64,000 nucleotides of DNA from Agelas oroides (lineage: Eukaryota; Porifera; Demospongiae; Agelasida; Agelasidae), in the NCBI GenBank assembly GCA_949130485.1, contig OX422189.1, positions 8,623,220 to 8,687,219 of the forward strand, in the 5' to 3' direction. Below the pieces are notes generated by a model that did not search any database, was not told where the DNA came from, and worked only from the letters and a program-made list of their open reading frames with translations. Made by a program: the position numbers and the translations under genes. Below, piece by piece: positions 22,558 to 34,010 of this stretch (position 1 is its first letter; each line of letters opens with the position of its first letter).

Positions 22558-23988
22558 TTAAAGTGCAATCACATTCAAGCATAGTCTAAAATGAAGAGAG
22601 TCATCTTTCAAATAAAGAGTACACTTTGAAGCATCTAATCCCAGCTCAGCACCACTAACAAATGGGCCTTTAATCAGAATCCCATTTCCTCTTTGTCGCT
22701 TCCCAAGTTGTTTACTAACAACTGCCAAGCGATGGCCATGGCCTCCTAACCGATTGAAAAGAAATAACTGAGCTGTGTATTGAATAGGCCACCGCAAACT
22801 GTCATCATACTGCCCAGTGAGGAGGTAGAGATAGCCGCGTATATCTCCATTTTGCAAAATGTCAATGTTGAGCTTGAACTTGTACTTTTGGCAATAAAAT
22901 GGATCACTGTGACACTCATAATAATGACGTTCACCATATGGAGTCATGTTGGGTTTTCTTTTCTTTGTACTATAGTCTGTGATAACCATATCTTGTTGGA
23001 CCTGCAGCTGATCATGACTTTCATCAGGTTTTGAAACTTTGTCTTGCAACGTTTTCATGTGCTGCTCAAGGTGTGCTTTCATTTGCTTGTCACGCGATTC
23101 TAGTTCAACTTGGAGCATACCAATCTTCTGCTCATAGGCAACCATCTTTCTGTCAAGCTCTGAAAGTTGTTTTTCAAGTTGTTTTCCTTGCTGCTGTAGC
23201 TGCTTCTGTAGCTCTTTGTTCTGTTCCTGTAGCTTGGCTATTTGGAGATCTTTCTCAGCCATCTGCTGGTGGAGCTCCCTGGTCAAACTGAGGTCAAAGA
23301 AGGACATGCACTGCAAGTGATGCTGGGCCTCTTCCTCCATGTGACGTGTCAGGTCCTGTCGAACAACCCTCTCCTGGCAGCCGAACTTTGCAAATTTGCA
23401 CTCCACTAACTGCAGTGGACACTTGGACAAATGCTGCTTCACTTTGAAGCGAGGAATAGCACCAATCTCACAGTGGTTTGGACATGGCTCTGGGTACTTT
23501 ACACAGACAGGCGTGTGATTATTAGTAACAATTTCATAGGTAGACTTGAAGTCACAGAAATTACACTGCGATGGACGCTTTGGACAAGAAGCAAAGTGTT
23601 GGTCCACGTTGCCTACCTCACCCACCCAATCACATCCATTTCCCTTATATGGGCAACGCACTTTCAGTTCATTCACTTTTCGTTTGTAGAATTTATCCGG
23701 CATGGTGGTGAGATTAGGTTCACTGCACATGGGGCACGGCTTTCTCTCCCGCTGCAGCCTTGTAGCGGCCTCTAGCGATAGGTGCTGGCCACAGCACGTA
23801 GTTTGCTGCGGGTCTCGTAACAATTCGAGCGTCACAGGGCACATGTGATCTTGAGACGGTTTTTCGACGAAGTCGTACTCGCGTTCTCGCAATTGAGTAC
23901 TTTTTGCGCTCGCTGACGGTTCTTGTGTATCAGCTGGCTCATCTTCGGTGAGATAATCAGCGCAACAGTTGTGGGGGAGGGAAGCCAT
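22558..23988 (-). CDS. TRAF-like protein (degenerate RING, TRAF zinc fingers, coiled coil, MATH)
   Basis: An intronless 476-aa gene resembling TRAF signalling adaptors or E3 ligases, which act in the cytoplasm downstream of TNF/Toll-type receptors. In order: a RING/U-box-like segment at 50-88 (CPVT...TTCCGQHLS...CPMC), TRAF-type zinc fingers at about 112-227 with repeated C-x-H-x-C spacing, a Gln/Lys-rich coiled coil at about 236-322, and a C-terminal MATH domain at about 345-474 (GQYDDSLRWP). The RING is odd: the second and several later zinc ligands are replaced (CPVT instead of CxxC), so zinc binding and ligase activity are doubtful. Length and order fit the TRAF family. The start at 23988 is the first Met of the frame. 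Confidence 0.88.
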   Translation of the reverse strand: MASLPHNCCADYLTEDEPADTQEPSASAKSTQLREREYDFVEKPSQDHMCPVTLELLRDPQQTTCCGQHLSLEAATRLQRERKPCPMCSEPNLTTMPDKFYKRKVNELKVRCPYKGNGCDWVGEVGNVDQHFASCPKRPSQCNFCDFKSTYEIVTNNHTPVCVKYPEPCPNHCEIGAIPRFKVKQHLSKCPLQLVECKFAKFGCQERVVRQDLTRHMEEEAQHHLQCMSFFDLSLTRELHQQMAEKDLQIAKLQEQNKELQKQLQQQGKQLEKQLSELDRKMVAYEQKIGMLQVELESRDKQMKAHLEQHMKTLQDKVSKPDESHDQLQVQQDMVITDYSTKKRKPNMTPYGERHYYECHSDPFYCQKYKFKLNIDILQNGDIRGYLYLLTGQYDDSLRWPIQYTAQLFLFNRLGGHGHRLAVVSKQLGKRQRGNGILIKGPFVSGAELGLDASKCTLYLKDDSLHFRLCLNVIAL

Positions 23989-24153
23989 ATTTGATTAGCC
24001 TCGTTTTCAGGGCATCCCCATTTTTTCATTTTTAAACTAGTCTCGTTCCCAGATCAGACTCTCATCTTCGAACGAGACTGAGCGCGCTAGCCTCGTTCCC
24101 AGTATGGCATTCCAAAGTGGACAAAATTGTCAACAATTTTCATGGTCAAAACC

Positions 24154-24262
24154 TAGCCTCGTTCCCAGGCCTACCCCGTTTTTTGTTCTTCAGTTTGCGT
24201 TCAGTATAATACACGGAGGCGGAAGAGCGCGAAAAACGGGGAAGGCCTAGGCCTGGGAACAC
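24154..24262. mobile_element. TAGCCTCGTTCCCAGG-type miniature TIR element
   Basis: Inverted ends TAGCCTCGTTCCCAGGCC / GGCCTGGGAAC enclose about 70 bp. The neighbouring 24088-24153 segment recurs inverted at about 27575-27650. It belongs with the short family seen at 37015, 42821 and 63452. Confidence 0.55.
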
Positions 24263-24545
24263 TTGTCACGTGAATGACGAACTAGTGACGAACAGAATGG
24301 CTCCCCTTTAGTTCAGTGTCCAGCTACATACCAGATGTCTGGTGCAACTAGATGCTCTAAGTGCTGTGATATTTATGGTACTATACACATCAGAAAGCAC
24401 TATCCATAGCTGGTGTCTTACTATCAACTGATCAAGCACAATTTTTGCTGATTTGACCTAAATCTTTACCCCATATATGACAATTAAGTAAATCACTATC
24501 CTCTGCACATAGGTAGATGCCAATATGAAACAAGTCAGTTATGTA

Positions 24546-24925
24546 TAGAGCGGCTGCATGTGATGTCACAGGGGGTGTGGCTTCCCTTAATTTTGATGCT
24601 ACAGAGCTGCAAATTTTAAAGGTAATCTTGGAAGCCTAAGTAACCCAAATCTGCAGTATGGACATTTTGAGACTTACCATTGAAAATGTCCAAAGTTTGG
24701 TCCTTTTGAGTTCTATGGCGCATGGCAACTTCTTGCCATGCACCATAGTACTCCATACATAAGGACCAAACTTTGGACATTTTTATAAAATCAACCATAA
24801 GGTCCAAGACTTTTATCTTTCAGATTTGGGTAACTTAGGCTACTAAAATTGACATAAAAAATTGGCATCTCCATAGCAACAGGAATAATTTTAGGCCATG
24901 CACACCCCTTGCAGCCACTCTATTG
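24546..24925. mobile_element. fold-back element
   Basis: Nested inverted repeats: outer TAGAGCGGCTGCA / TGCAGCCACTCTA, middle AGCCTAAGTAACCCAAATCT / AGATTTGGGTAACTTAGGCT, inner AATGTCCAAAGTTTGGTCCTT / AAGGACCAAACTTTGGACATT, with a central GCATGGCAACTTCTTGCCATGC. It would fold into one long hairpin. No coding potential. Confidence 0.75.
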
Positions 24926-25685
24926 GGCTGAATGGTTCTGTACCACTGTAGATCTTAATGGCCCTCTACAGGGTTCCAGGCCCATATGTAGGTTACGTGA
25001 GAGATAAAAGATCACTATGCAGATTTTTTGGGTGTGGATTTAGGAAGAGCCCTTGTGTGGAAGCTTACAAGTTATAGATACAATGACAAAACTACAAACC
25101 CTTCTGGTGGGGGAATACTCCTCTTCTGCATGAGTACTGCAGTGTTCAGCTGCAGATCCTGGAATGGACTTGCTTACTTAGAACAATGACACGGCAATGC
25201 AGCACCCTACATACTTTCAGGGAGAATGCCACTCACTAACTGGTAAGAATCCCTCCATGACACTTTGCATCAACACCATTGCAGCTCATTTGCAGGCATG
25301 CCTACATAGTGTTCATTAGGGGAGTCATTTTCTCGAGGGGGGAGCAAGCACTATTAGAATTTCCTTTTGTGTATCCTGCCTCATGTAAAATTGCTTCAAA
25401 ATTCAAATTCAAATTCAAATAGGGAGTTACTCACTCCTATATGACCAGATGCATGATGCATGATGCATCCCTCCTATCACTAAGAGGTTCAGTAGTGATG
25501 GGGGGAGGATGAAACGTAGCATCTGGAGAGTAAGTGCTCTGACAATTTGGGGAAAGAGACATGTTTTAACTGTTTAGCTGTATGCTGCATACTTACAAAT
25601 CCACAAACTGACATGTAAATTGGTATGGAATCAATCTGTTTTTCAGCAAATATATAATCAGGATGCACAGCCAATGCATCAGCTG
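24926..25685. other. non-coding stretch
   Basis: Nothing recognised apart from short direct repeats such as AAATTCAAATTC near 25395 and GATGCATGATGCAT near 25450. Confidence 0.5.
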
Positions 25686-25813
25686 GTCACACAGAACATC
25701 TGGTAGTGATAGGAGCAAACATCTGGTAGTGATGGGAGGGATGCAGCTGGTTACACTGGACATCTGGTAGTGATTGGAGGGATGTCGCTGGTTACACTGG
25801 ACATCTGGTAGTG
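25686..25813. repeat. ~43-bp minisatellite
   Basis: Four units around CATCTGGTAGTGATTGGAGG followed by GCTGGTTACACTGGA. They are direct repeats, partly shortened. Confidence 0.8.
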
Positions 25814-27285
25814 CAGCGGGACCGCCCGTGTTCCACATTATGTCCGCAATGTTTCCGCAGTCTTTCCGCACTATTGCCGCAGCATCTCCGCAGTGTTACC
25901 GCCTTGAAGCTTAGTCCCCGCACTGTTCCCGCGGTCTTTCCGCCGTCTTTCCGCACCGTTCCCGCAGCCTTTCCGCATTGTTTCCGCAGTTCTAGGATCT
26001 TTTTGAATTTCTGCAAGTGCTTGCCAGTGTCACCAAATTATCTATGGTGTCACGTGATTATATATCTGCTTAGCCAAAGAGAGTTTGATGGCGAGAGCTG
26101 TGATGATGAGTTGTAATTGTGGTGCTGCAACTTGAGATCGCATGCTAATATACGGTTGTTGACAGATTACTTCTATATTCATGGGGCGTGACGGTCGTAT
26201 CAGCTGAGGATATTCATTGGAGTGTTTACAGAGTTCATAGCATTAGAAAAGGTATACAATTAAGTTGTGTGCATGGTCTTGTGTGCCAACTGCATGCAAC
26301 AGTCATGAGGATGATACCTACCGTATATGGCCCACCAACTTGCACCAAGGCATAATATGGTACACCTAGTTAACTTCAAATGGATATATATGAGGCTATC
26401 ATTTTCTGCGTACAGTGTTGAAAAGGCATTATGATATTGTCTGGCATTCATATCCACGTACTACAGAAGCAGTTGTTTTTGTACTATAATAGCCTGGGTG
26501 TGTCAATACATTTCCATTTAGCTGAACCAAGAGTGCCGGCATGATGACGTCATTAATTTTATGCATGCATCTTATGACTGCATGTCTTCCATGCTATATA
26601 TGCAGGAGCTGCTGAACATGCTGTGTGGGTACAAGCGGTGAAGAAAGCAACTCCACCTTTGATTCATCCCCATTTCAATGAACATGCCTCCATTGAAGTC
26701 CATGTCCTTATAAATTCACACATTGAAACATGCATGTCTTAAAATTGTGTTCGTGCATGATACTGGTAAATAAAATGATCATGAAAAGCTTTTATATGAA
26801 GCATTCGGGGCAACTAATTGATGTATAACGAACCGTGGACAGTAGTGTGTATGATGGATGTAAAGTTGATACATGTGATTATGCATGGTATGAAATAACG
26901 AAGAATAAAAGTTGATAGTCATGCATGCAGTCATCATGTTGACTGCATATAATTCCCATCACTTGCTTGAAAGAAATAACCAGTGAGTATACATAAATAC
27001 CAAGCAAACACTACCATAGCTGAATAGATCACTCTTTGGTCGCTCAGATCACTAGTCTCGGCCACAGTCTTTTCACTCAAATGAACCTGCCTAGACAAGA
27101 GAAACGCTCTGTTGTGTAGCTATACTGCAGTTCCTAAAAGAAGACTGCGGAAGTACTGCGGCAACAGTGCGGAGACACCGCGGGAACAATCTGCGGAGAT
27201 GCTGCGGAAACGGTGCGGAAAGACTACGGGAGTAGTGCGGACATAGTGCGGACAAAATGCGGAACACGGGCGGTCCCGCTACGGA
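25814..27285. mobile_element. element with inverted ends made of 12-bp CCGC tandem repeats
   Basis: The left end AGCGGGACCGCCCGTGTTCC is followed by about 15 degenerate units of the type TNTTTCCGCANT (to about 25995). The right end (about 27138-27285) is the same arrangement inverted, with a different unit order. The 1.1-kb centre shows no gene. It resembles Foldback-type elements whose ends are built of short tandem repeats. No clear target duplication was seen. Confidence 0.6.
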
Positions 27286-27339
27286 CGCGACGTCGGAGTG
27301 CACTACTGGGCCACCATACAGGTGGCTGGCCTCGAGTAT

Positions 27340-27520
27340 CGCCAATGCTATTGGAATGGAATGAGTTTGAGCATAAAATTTTGCCATTGGAATGGAATAG
27401 GTTTTGAGCATGACATTTTGTCATTGGAATGCAATAGGTTTTGAGCATGAACTTCTGTCATTGGAATGGAATAGGTTTTGAGCATGAAATTTTGTCATTG
27501 GGATGGAATAGAGAGGAAAA
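27340..27520. repeat. ~38-bp minisatellite
   Basis: Four to five units of TTGGAATGGAATAGGTTTTG followed by AGCATGAAATTTTGTCA, fading into diverged copies up to about 27640. Confidence 0.85.
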
Positions 27521-27640
27521 TTTGCAATGAAAATATCAGTTTTGCCCATAAAAATGTGTCATTGACCATGAAATTGGAACGGGTTTTGACCATGAAAATT
27601 GTTGAGAATTTTGTCCGCTTTGGAATGCCATATTCCCAGG

Positions 27641-28070
27641 CTCCTCCGCTCCGGAACACGAACATTGAAGTTGTGGAGGCGGGTATTTTTTCTCACTTAG
27701 AACGACCTTAATTGGGCGTGCATGCGCGTGGGCGTACCAGAAACTCAGAACAGGGAAAAAAGCGAAGATAGCGGGCAACTTACCAAACGTATCTGGCTAT
27801 CGGGGGCGAATATTGTACACACCGAGCTTTGAACGCACAGTTGGTTGAACAACGCGCAAAACGTTGCCTTTCTGTTCTAAAAAACTCTGGTCCTATTTCA
27901 ATTACGTCATGATCACGTGAGAAAAGATACCAGGCTAGCTACAGCGTATATACAATTTGCGTTCCTGGGGAGCCTGGGAATGGGGTAGTAGTGGGGTTGG
28001 CACAGTGCTGTTACACCTTTCAGTACCAGGTAGCTAGCTACTGGGTTTTGTCCCCCTAGCGCACCGTTCC
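27641..28070. other. non-coding stretch
   Basis: No gene or repeat was recognised here apart from short CCCAGGCT-type ends near 27635 and 27965. Confidence 0.4.
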
Positions 28071-29941
28071 GGGCGTATTTTTTTTTTGGACGCACTTTCG
28101 ACTTAGTCTCTGGACAGCAATGCATATGCGCATGCGCAGTGCCACACCCTCTGTGTACTTAGACCTTTGAGAAGGGCGTGTTGAACATGATGAGCAAACG
28201 ACTGTCAAGAAGACTGCAGTTAGAAAGAGAGCTACTCCTCAGGTGATTTTTAGCAACAAAGAACTTCAGCCTATAACTACAATGTACTTCCAGTGAACTG
28301 TGAGCAAGACTGGAAAGCATCTGGCCACTGTTCCATCTCTGTTGTCTCCTCTAGAAAATTAGCCAAGGACAACCATGACAATGCGTCATATAGTCTATTC
28401 TAGCCATTAAGACATTCCAACAACCTGGAAACTCTCAGGGAATGTTGTCCCAGGAATGGGCAGCAATTGGAACTATCTTGCGTTTACCTGATCAGGAACA
28501 GAAAGGACCCAGAGATTGACACTGAGCCGACTATTGAACTGCTATGTATTGTGGTGGCTGGAAATTGTGTGAGAGTGTGTCATCATGTTGATTGAACATG
28601 ATCGACAAACGATACTATGAAGATGACAATTGGAAAGGAAGCTATCCTTCAGAGGACCTTTAACATCAAAAATTTCAGTCTATAGCTACAATGCACTATC
28701 CGTGAACTGTGAACATGACTGGAAAGTATCTGCCACCGTAGACTAACAGCTCTCCAAAAGAGTCACCCCGTCTACAGTTGACAATCTTGGCCTTTTGTTT
28801 GATCTTTAGGCCTATTTAAAATTATTGTCTACAGAGTGCATATGAATCTGCAAGCTGACTTTGTCAGAGTGGTGTCATCTTTTGCGTGGATAATGTTTGA
28901 GTATATAGCATTAGCCAATATTTGGGTCGGCCAGGTCTGACCAACATAAAACTACACTGGTATGACCTTAATCATCAGCTACACCTACAAATAAACACAT
29001 TAGTCAATCATCACTGACGTCCTTGGAAGAGTTGGCATCCTATATCAACTGAAAATCAAGACTGTTTGCATTAGCCCTGTTTACATTTCACACTTAGACT
29101 GGTTTCAAATCGGTTAAAAGTTTACACAGCTGCCCTAAACAAATTTTGAAACTGATTTGAAAGTGCTAGTGTAAATGGGGCTATTGTTCGGGCATTGTGC
29201 ATGACCAATGGACAAGGTTTGACAGACTTTCACCAGAAAAGTTTATATTGCAATGTATCATTCTATTCATCAGGCTCAAAAAAAAATGCTGATGGAGATT
29301 GCAAATTGGCAGTTGAAACATTGCACAAGATCGCAGTGTTTTCACTTCCCAAATTCCATATATCAGTGATTCCCTACACTCATGTACCGACAGGCAAAAC
29401 ATTCAGTCTCACTGCTTCAATAGTCTTGTTCCCAGACCCTTTAGAAACTACTGCTTCAAACCCCCACAGAATGAAATCTCAATCAGTGCGAATCTCTGGG
29501 TCCTTTCTGTTCCTCATCAGGTAAACGCAAGATAGTTCTAATTGCTGCCCATTCCTGATACAACATTCCCTGAGAGTTTTCCAGGTTGTTGGAATGTCTT
29601 AATGGCTAGAATAGACTATATGACGCACTATCATGATTCAGTCTTTGGCTAATTTTCTAGAGGAGACAACAGAAATGGAACAGTGGCCAGATGCTTTCCA
29701 GTCTTGCTCACAGCTCACTGGAAGTACATTGTAGTTATAGGCTGAAGTTCTTTGTTGCTAAAAATCACCTGAGGAGTAGCTCTCTTTCTAACTGCAGTCT
29801 TCTTGACAGTCGTTTGCTCGATCATGTTCAACACGCCCTTCTCAAAGGTCTAAGTACACAGAGGGTGTGGCACTGCGCATGCGCATATGCATTGCTGTCC
29901 AGAGACTAAGTCGAAAGTGCGTCCAAAAAAAAAATACGCCC
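28071..29941. mobile_element. 1.9-kb TIR element with ~480-bp inverted repeats
   Basis: Begins GGGCGTATTTTTTTTTTGGA and ends in its inverse. The two arms (28071-28540 and 29467-29941) match along most of their length. GTTCC is repeated on both sides (28066-28070, 29942-29946). The centre carries a further diverged copy of the arm (28590-28740). No intact transposase was seen, so it is non-autonomous. Confidence 0.8.
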
Positions 29942-30209
29942 GTTCCGGCGGTATTTCCTAATCAAAGTAACCTCACTTCTGTCTGATACTGGTGTTTGTT
30001 ACTTACACAAAAACTATGCAGAATAGTCACACGGAGTCTGGCTCCTCAGCAAGGCTATAAAATCAGAGCTGTAGAATGGAACCAGGGCCAGGCTGACCAT
30101 CTATCAATCTATTGGGGAAATTCACCTCTTAGCTAGTTCACGAGTTTCAGCACTGTAGCTAGTAACTATAATCTGATGTCTGTCAAGTTTCAGTTGCTCT
30201 TCAGTGTAG

Positions 30210-30776
30210 TAGCCTAGTACCCAGGCCGCGTGGGAGGGGAAAGACGGCCTGGTATCGCTGCTTGCGCATGCGCGGCCGTTTCCGCTATATTTCCGTAAAA
30301 TTGTAACGTTTACGTAGATTGTCCAAGTGCAATAATATACGGATAAGATATTCGAAAGTAGTAAGTTATACGTAGCAAGTTCGACTAAGGGGTTAACAGC
30401 CGCAACTGGCCGAGGATTTTGGCGTGACCACAGGGTCATGAAGGCAGGATAAAATTTTTCCGCCGTGGTCGCAGCCCCGCCCTGTACCTAACTCGCAAAT
30501 GACAGCACCTCGTAGCGTGCTGACTTACCGAAACTAGTTGGTAGCCGCAAGAAAGCATCTTTGGCTTCATATACCCGGCGATTATCCTCTACATTCATGG
30601 AGTTGATGGTAATTCAACTGGCAAACGGCTGTATCTTTCGATGATACGGAAATATATCGCACGTATACGTTTGATTTTACCAACAATTTCCAAACGGAAA
30701 CGGATTCCCAGGTTTTTCTGGGAATGATCGCGCATGCGCAAGCAGTCGATACCAGGCCGTCTTTCTCCTCCCACGC
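30210..30776. mobile_element. TAGCC-type TIR element with deleted right tip
   Basis: The left end TAGCCTAGTACCCAGGCCGC, CGTGGGAGG and CGCATGCGC repeats inverted at 30727-30776. The last ~20 bp present in the sister copy (near 3722) are missing here. The left breakpoint of the large block duplication falls inside this element. Confidence 0.6.
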
Positions 30777-32229
30777 AAATCAGTAGCTACCTTCCTCAAT
30801 CTTACTACTTTTCTTAATAGACTGCCCTTTAGCTACTATATAACAATCAAGTTCCGCATCAAGTTCTACGTATCTGTGCTGCTTAACTTCTGTTTTTTCT
30901 TCTTATTGAGGGCTTTTTGATATTTCTGCATGAAGTATTATTGTTGATTTGTGAGGGAATCACCTGCTTGCATCAAGAGTATGGAAATTCTTTACTGCAA
31001 CTTTGAAGTGCATTTGTAACGACTCCTTCACAGATGTTCTGAGGGTTGTCAGTGTATTGTGGTTGTAGGATGAACTGGGCAGCTGCCTCTTGGGCTGGCT
31101 TAACCACTCTGTGGTAAAATAACCAACTTGTTTTTGCAGAGAGGAGAGCATATGGTTTAATTATATCACTTTCTAAGTATTGGATAAACAGAGGAGTATA
31201 TACTCCTGATTGTACAATAATAGTTTGTGCATGTACAGAATACTTTATACAAAACTGCGTTATAGTTTACTGTGTCATTGTGGTATAAATTGGATATATT
31301 ACCTATACTCAGAATATAAACACGATATACTCCGCTGGTTAGTTTATACCCTCGGCTGCGCCTCGAGTAAACCGTCTAGCGGAGTATATCTGTATTTACA
31401 CTCTTAGTATATTGAATACTTCTACTGTCATCATCCATGCAAGCAGCATATGTGCTGTCACGTGCTGTATGCATATATGATAAACCATATATACACTGTA
31501 GTATATAGAAAGGTGGGCTTTACTACAGTGTTAACCGCTAAGCATATTTACTGCATTCTAACTGCTACATCATACTGCTCAAATGACCACAGTGAAAACC
31601 ATATGTGAGAACTGAGTACTCTGAACTCTTGTTCAAGCTTGTTAGTGGTTGGTTTGGACCACTTGAACATCTCTTGGGTTTTGTTATCTTACCACCTTGT
31701 TCAGCCAACATGCAAATAGTACTAGATGATAGCTGATACTCATATTAATGTTGTATGATATCACTCATATTAATGTTGTATCATATCACTCATATTAACG
31801 TTGTATGATATCACTCATATTAATGTTGTATCATATCAATGTTGTATCATATCAATGTTGTATGATATCACTCATATTAATGTTGTATGATATCAACGTT
31901 GTATGATATCAACACTGTATGATGTCACCCATATTAACATTGTTCCCAGGATCTACCTGCAGTGAGAACCATGGGAAGAGTCTGGAAACAAGTCTATTGA
32001 TATGTAGTGTGAAATAGCCAATTGATGATGCTGTATGACCAAGCTGTTTTCGCAGTCTGCTTTTGGGGTACAAAGCTTTTAATTTAGTTGGTGTCATGAA
32101 TGTATAACAAAGTACATGTCAAGGTTGAGTGCAGCATCAAAATTATAACTTACAGAGGTATTGTTAAGCAGTATAACTCACACAGGTATTGTTAAGCAGC
32201 TAAAAGCTGAAAATGTTACAGTTAGAGCA
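30777..32229. other. non-coding 3' flank of TGF3
   Basis: Paralogous to 3723-6851 but without Helitron-like copy C; the empty site is at about 31217-31218. It contains the minisatellite at 31733-31920. No gene was seen. Confidence 0.6.
31733..31920. repeat. CATATTAATGTTGTATGATATCA minisatellite, expanded
   Basis: About nine units of TCATATTAATGTTGTATGAT plus short spacers, alternating TATGATATCA and TATCATATCA. The paralogous site (6477-6550) has only three or four. Confidence 0.85.
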
Positions 32230-34010
32230 CTATGCACATCCACATGAGGTCACAGTAATATCCTCAAGTTTTGCAATAACAAATTCACCATTGTATATCA
32301 TCAACACAACTGTATAACTAGTGCTACGTGAAACACAGTGGGGCCGAATTGATGAAACTGGGCTATTTGAACCAAGAAGGCTGTAAATTTTAAATACAGC
32401 TGCACTCCAACCAACTGGACAGGTACCTAGACAGTAGTTAACATCAAATAAGGTGGGTAGCAGGATGAAATTAAACCCAAGGTCCTCACGAAAATTGATT
32501 TGAAGTGGATGCAGACAGCAGGTTGTTTCGTTAAACTTGCAATATCCATCATCAAGTGTTTCATTAGACACATCAACTTTTTCGTTATACCCACTGTAGT
32601 CCTTGTCAAGTTCATCTAACTCTCGTTTGGGTCGCTGTTCTGAAGGGTCATCTTCTACCTTCCGTGAGATAACCAATTTTGCTGACTTTTTTCTAAGTCC
32701 ACCATCAAAAATGTGCTTGCCACAATCAGGAGAGTCTACACAGTGAGCTGACACCTCAAGAACCAATCGATCGTTGGATCCACTTTTGAGCCAGATAGCA
32801 ATGATGGGTGTGATATCAAAGGTTTTGTATCCGGGCTGCTTTAGTCCATCATGCATAGTATTGACAATGAGAGTTGGTCCATTGGTAGATGCCTTGACTT
32901 TAATGTGAACATATGGGACATGTTGATGGGGTACTGGGGAGTCCTGGAACAGTAGTAATTCAGCCTTGGTGATTGTGTGATTTGTAGTATTTTCCAGTTT
33001 GTCCAGTTCAAACAGGATAGAGTAGCCACCCAACTGGCCATTGCTGGCAGACACAGTGTTAGGGTCTGTGTGAAAGACAGTCAAGATGATACTATGAGAT
33101 TCTTCAAACTTGCTAACATACTTTCCTTTTTCATTGACTCTGTAAGACTATGGACTATACTATGGAACTCCTTACCAAATAGCATTGTTAATAGTCCATC
33201 AGTTCTGTCGTTTAAAACTGGTATTAGGTTGTATTTGTCCATTAATTAATATGCTTCTATTTTTTCTTTTATTTCCGTATCCCTTTGTATTAGCAACTTG
33301 CTATTGGGATGCTTGTACCTGGTATTTTCTAAATTCCATGGTGTTTCAGTATAAAAAAAAAAAGAAAAAAAAAAAAATGTAGTCAAGAATATGAAAATTT
33401 TAGTACCATTTATCCACTATGCAGCAGAACTTTTCAGAATGCAGTAGCATTTAGGAAAGTCCGGAAGCATGCTCTCCCATGCAGGATTTAGACAGACTCA
33501 GGTCAATCCTGAGACCATTTTTAGGCCATTTAACTATAAGTTAGTTAATCAATGCACAATCAAGTTTTTACTACTGCCACATAATAAATCACTTGCGAAA
33601 TGTGTAGTGATAGCTACCTTGTTACCTGATATTGCCTGTGCCCTTCCTTGTCTGTGCAGCTGTCCAACAAATGTATACTTGTCTGTGGACTTCTCACTGT
33701 TGTCTTCATTCGCATGTGCTCTCCTTGCTTCCTCAGCAGTCTGGTAGTCCCTGAATGCTGCAACTATGGCTTCCTGATCCTCTGTGAGTGGTTCACTGGA
33801 ACCCAGGGGCTCCGTCAAGCCTAACCTGGTCAAGATATTGGCTCTGACTGTTTCCATCTTTTGCAGCTTTAATTCATCTTCACCCTTTTCTTTGGGGAGG
33901 CGATCCACCTCCTTGACACGGGCAAGGTGGATTGCAAGCATCATGATAATAATTGCAGCAAGCAAGACAAATGCAATCTGCAGTAGTAGGAGACTCTTCT
34001 GGATTCCCAT
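32230..34010 (-). CDS. TGF-beta superfamily ligand, TGF3 (two exons)
   Basis: Sister of TGF1 in the second block; 406 aa. Exon 1 is 34010-33626 and exon 2 is 33065-32230, phase-1 intron with donor GTAACA and acceptor CACACAG. The intron is 560 bp because a LINE 3' end is inserted (33125-33376). The start is MGIQKS, with a long hydrophobic stretch after it, helix VRANILTRLGL, prodomain motif SAHCVDSPDC and cleavage motif RPKR. The mature part differs from TGF1 at about two positions. It keeps the extra N-terminal cysteine pair (YC...TTCC), lacks the inter-chain cysteine (PHC) and has Arg where TGF2/4/5 have the N-terminal prodomain cysteine. Compared with TGF1, six residues are missing after DPNTV. 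Confidence 0.87.
33125..33376 (+). mobile_element. LINE 3' end inserted in the TGF3 intron
   Basis: Absent from the TGF1 intron. It encodes the last residues of a reverse-transcriptase polyprotein (VRLWTILWNSLP..I, then SFKTGIRLYLSIN stop), then a short 3' untranslated region and an A-rich tail (AAAAAAAAAAAGAAAA...). It is severely 5'-truncated. It belongs to the same family type as 41552-41883 and 52370-53450. Confidence 0.75.

Noticed and set aside
25792..26016. Minus-strand frame with repeated LRKxCG-type tetrapeptides
   Set aside because: A by-product of the 12-bp CCGC tandem repeat; both strands are open and no domain is present.
29195..29909. Open frames within the 28-30 kb TIR element
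   Set aside because: They lie in or next to the inverted arms, have no transposase motif and no conserved counterpart in the other arm.
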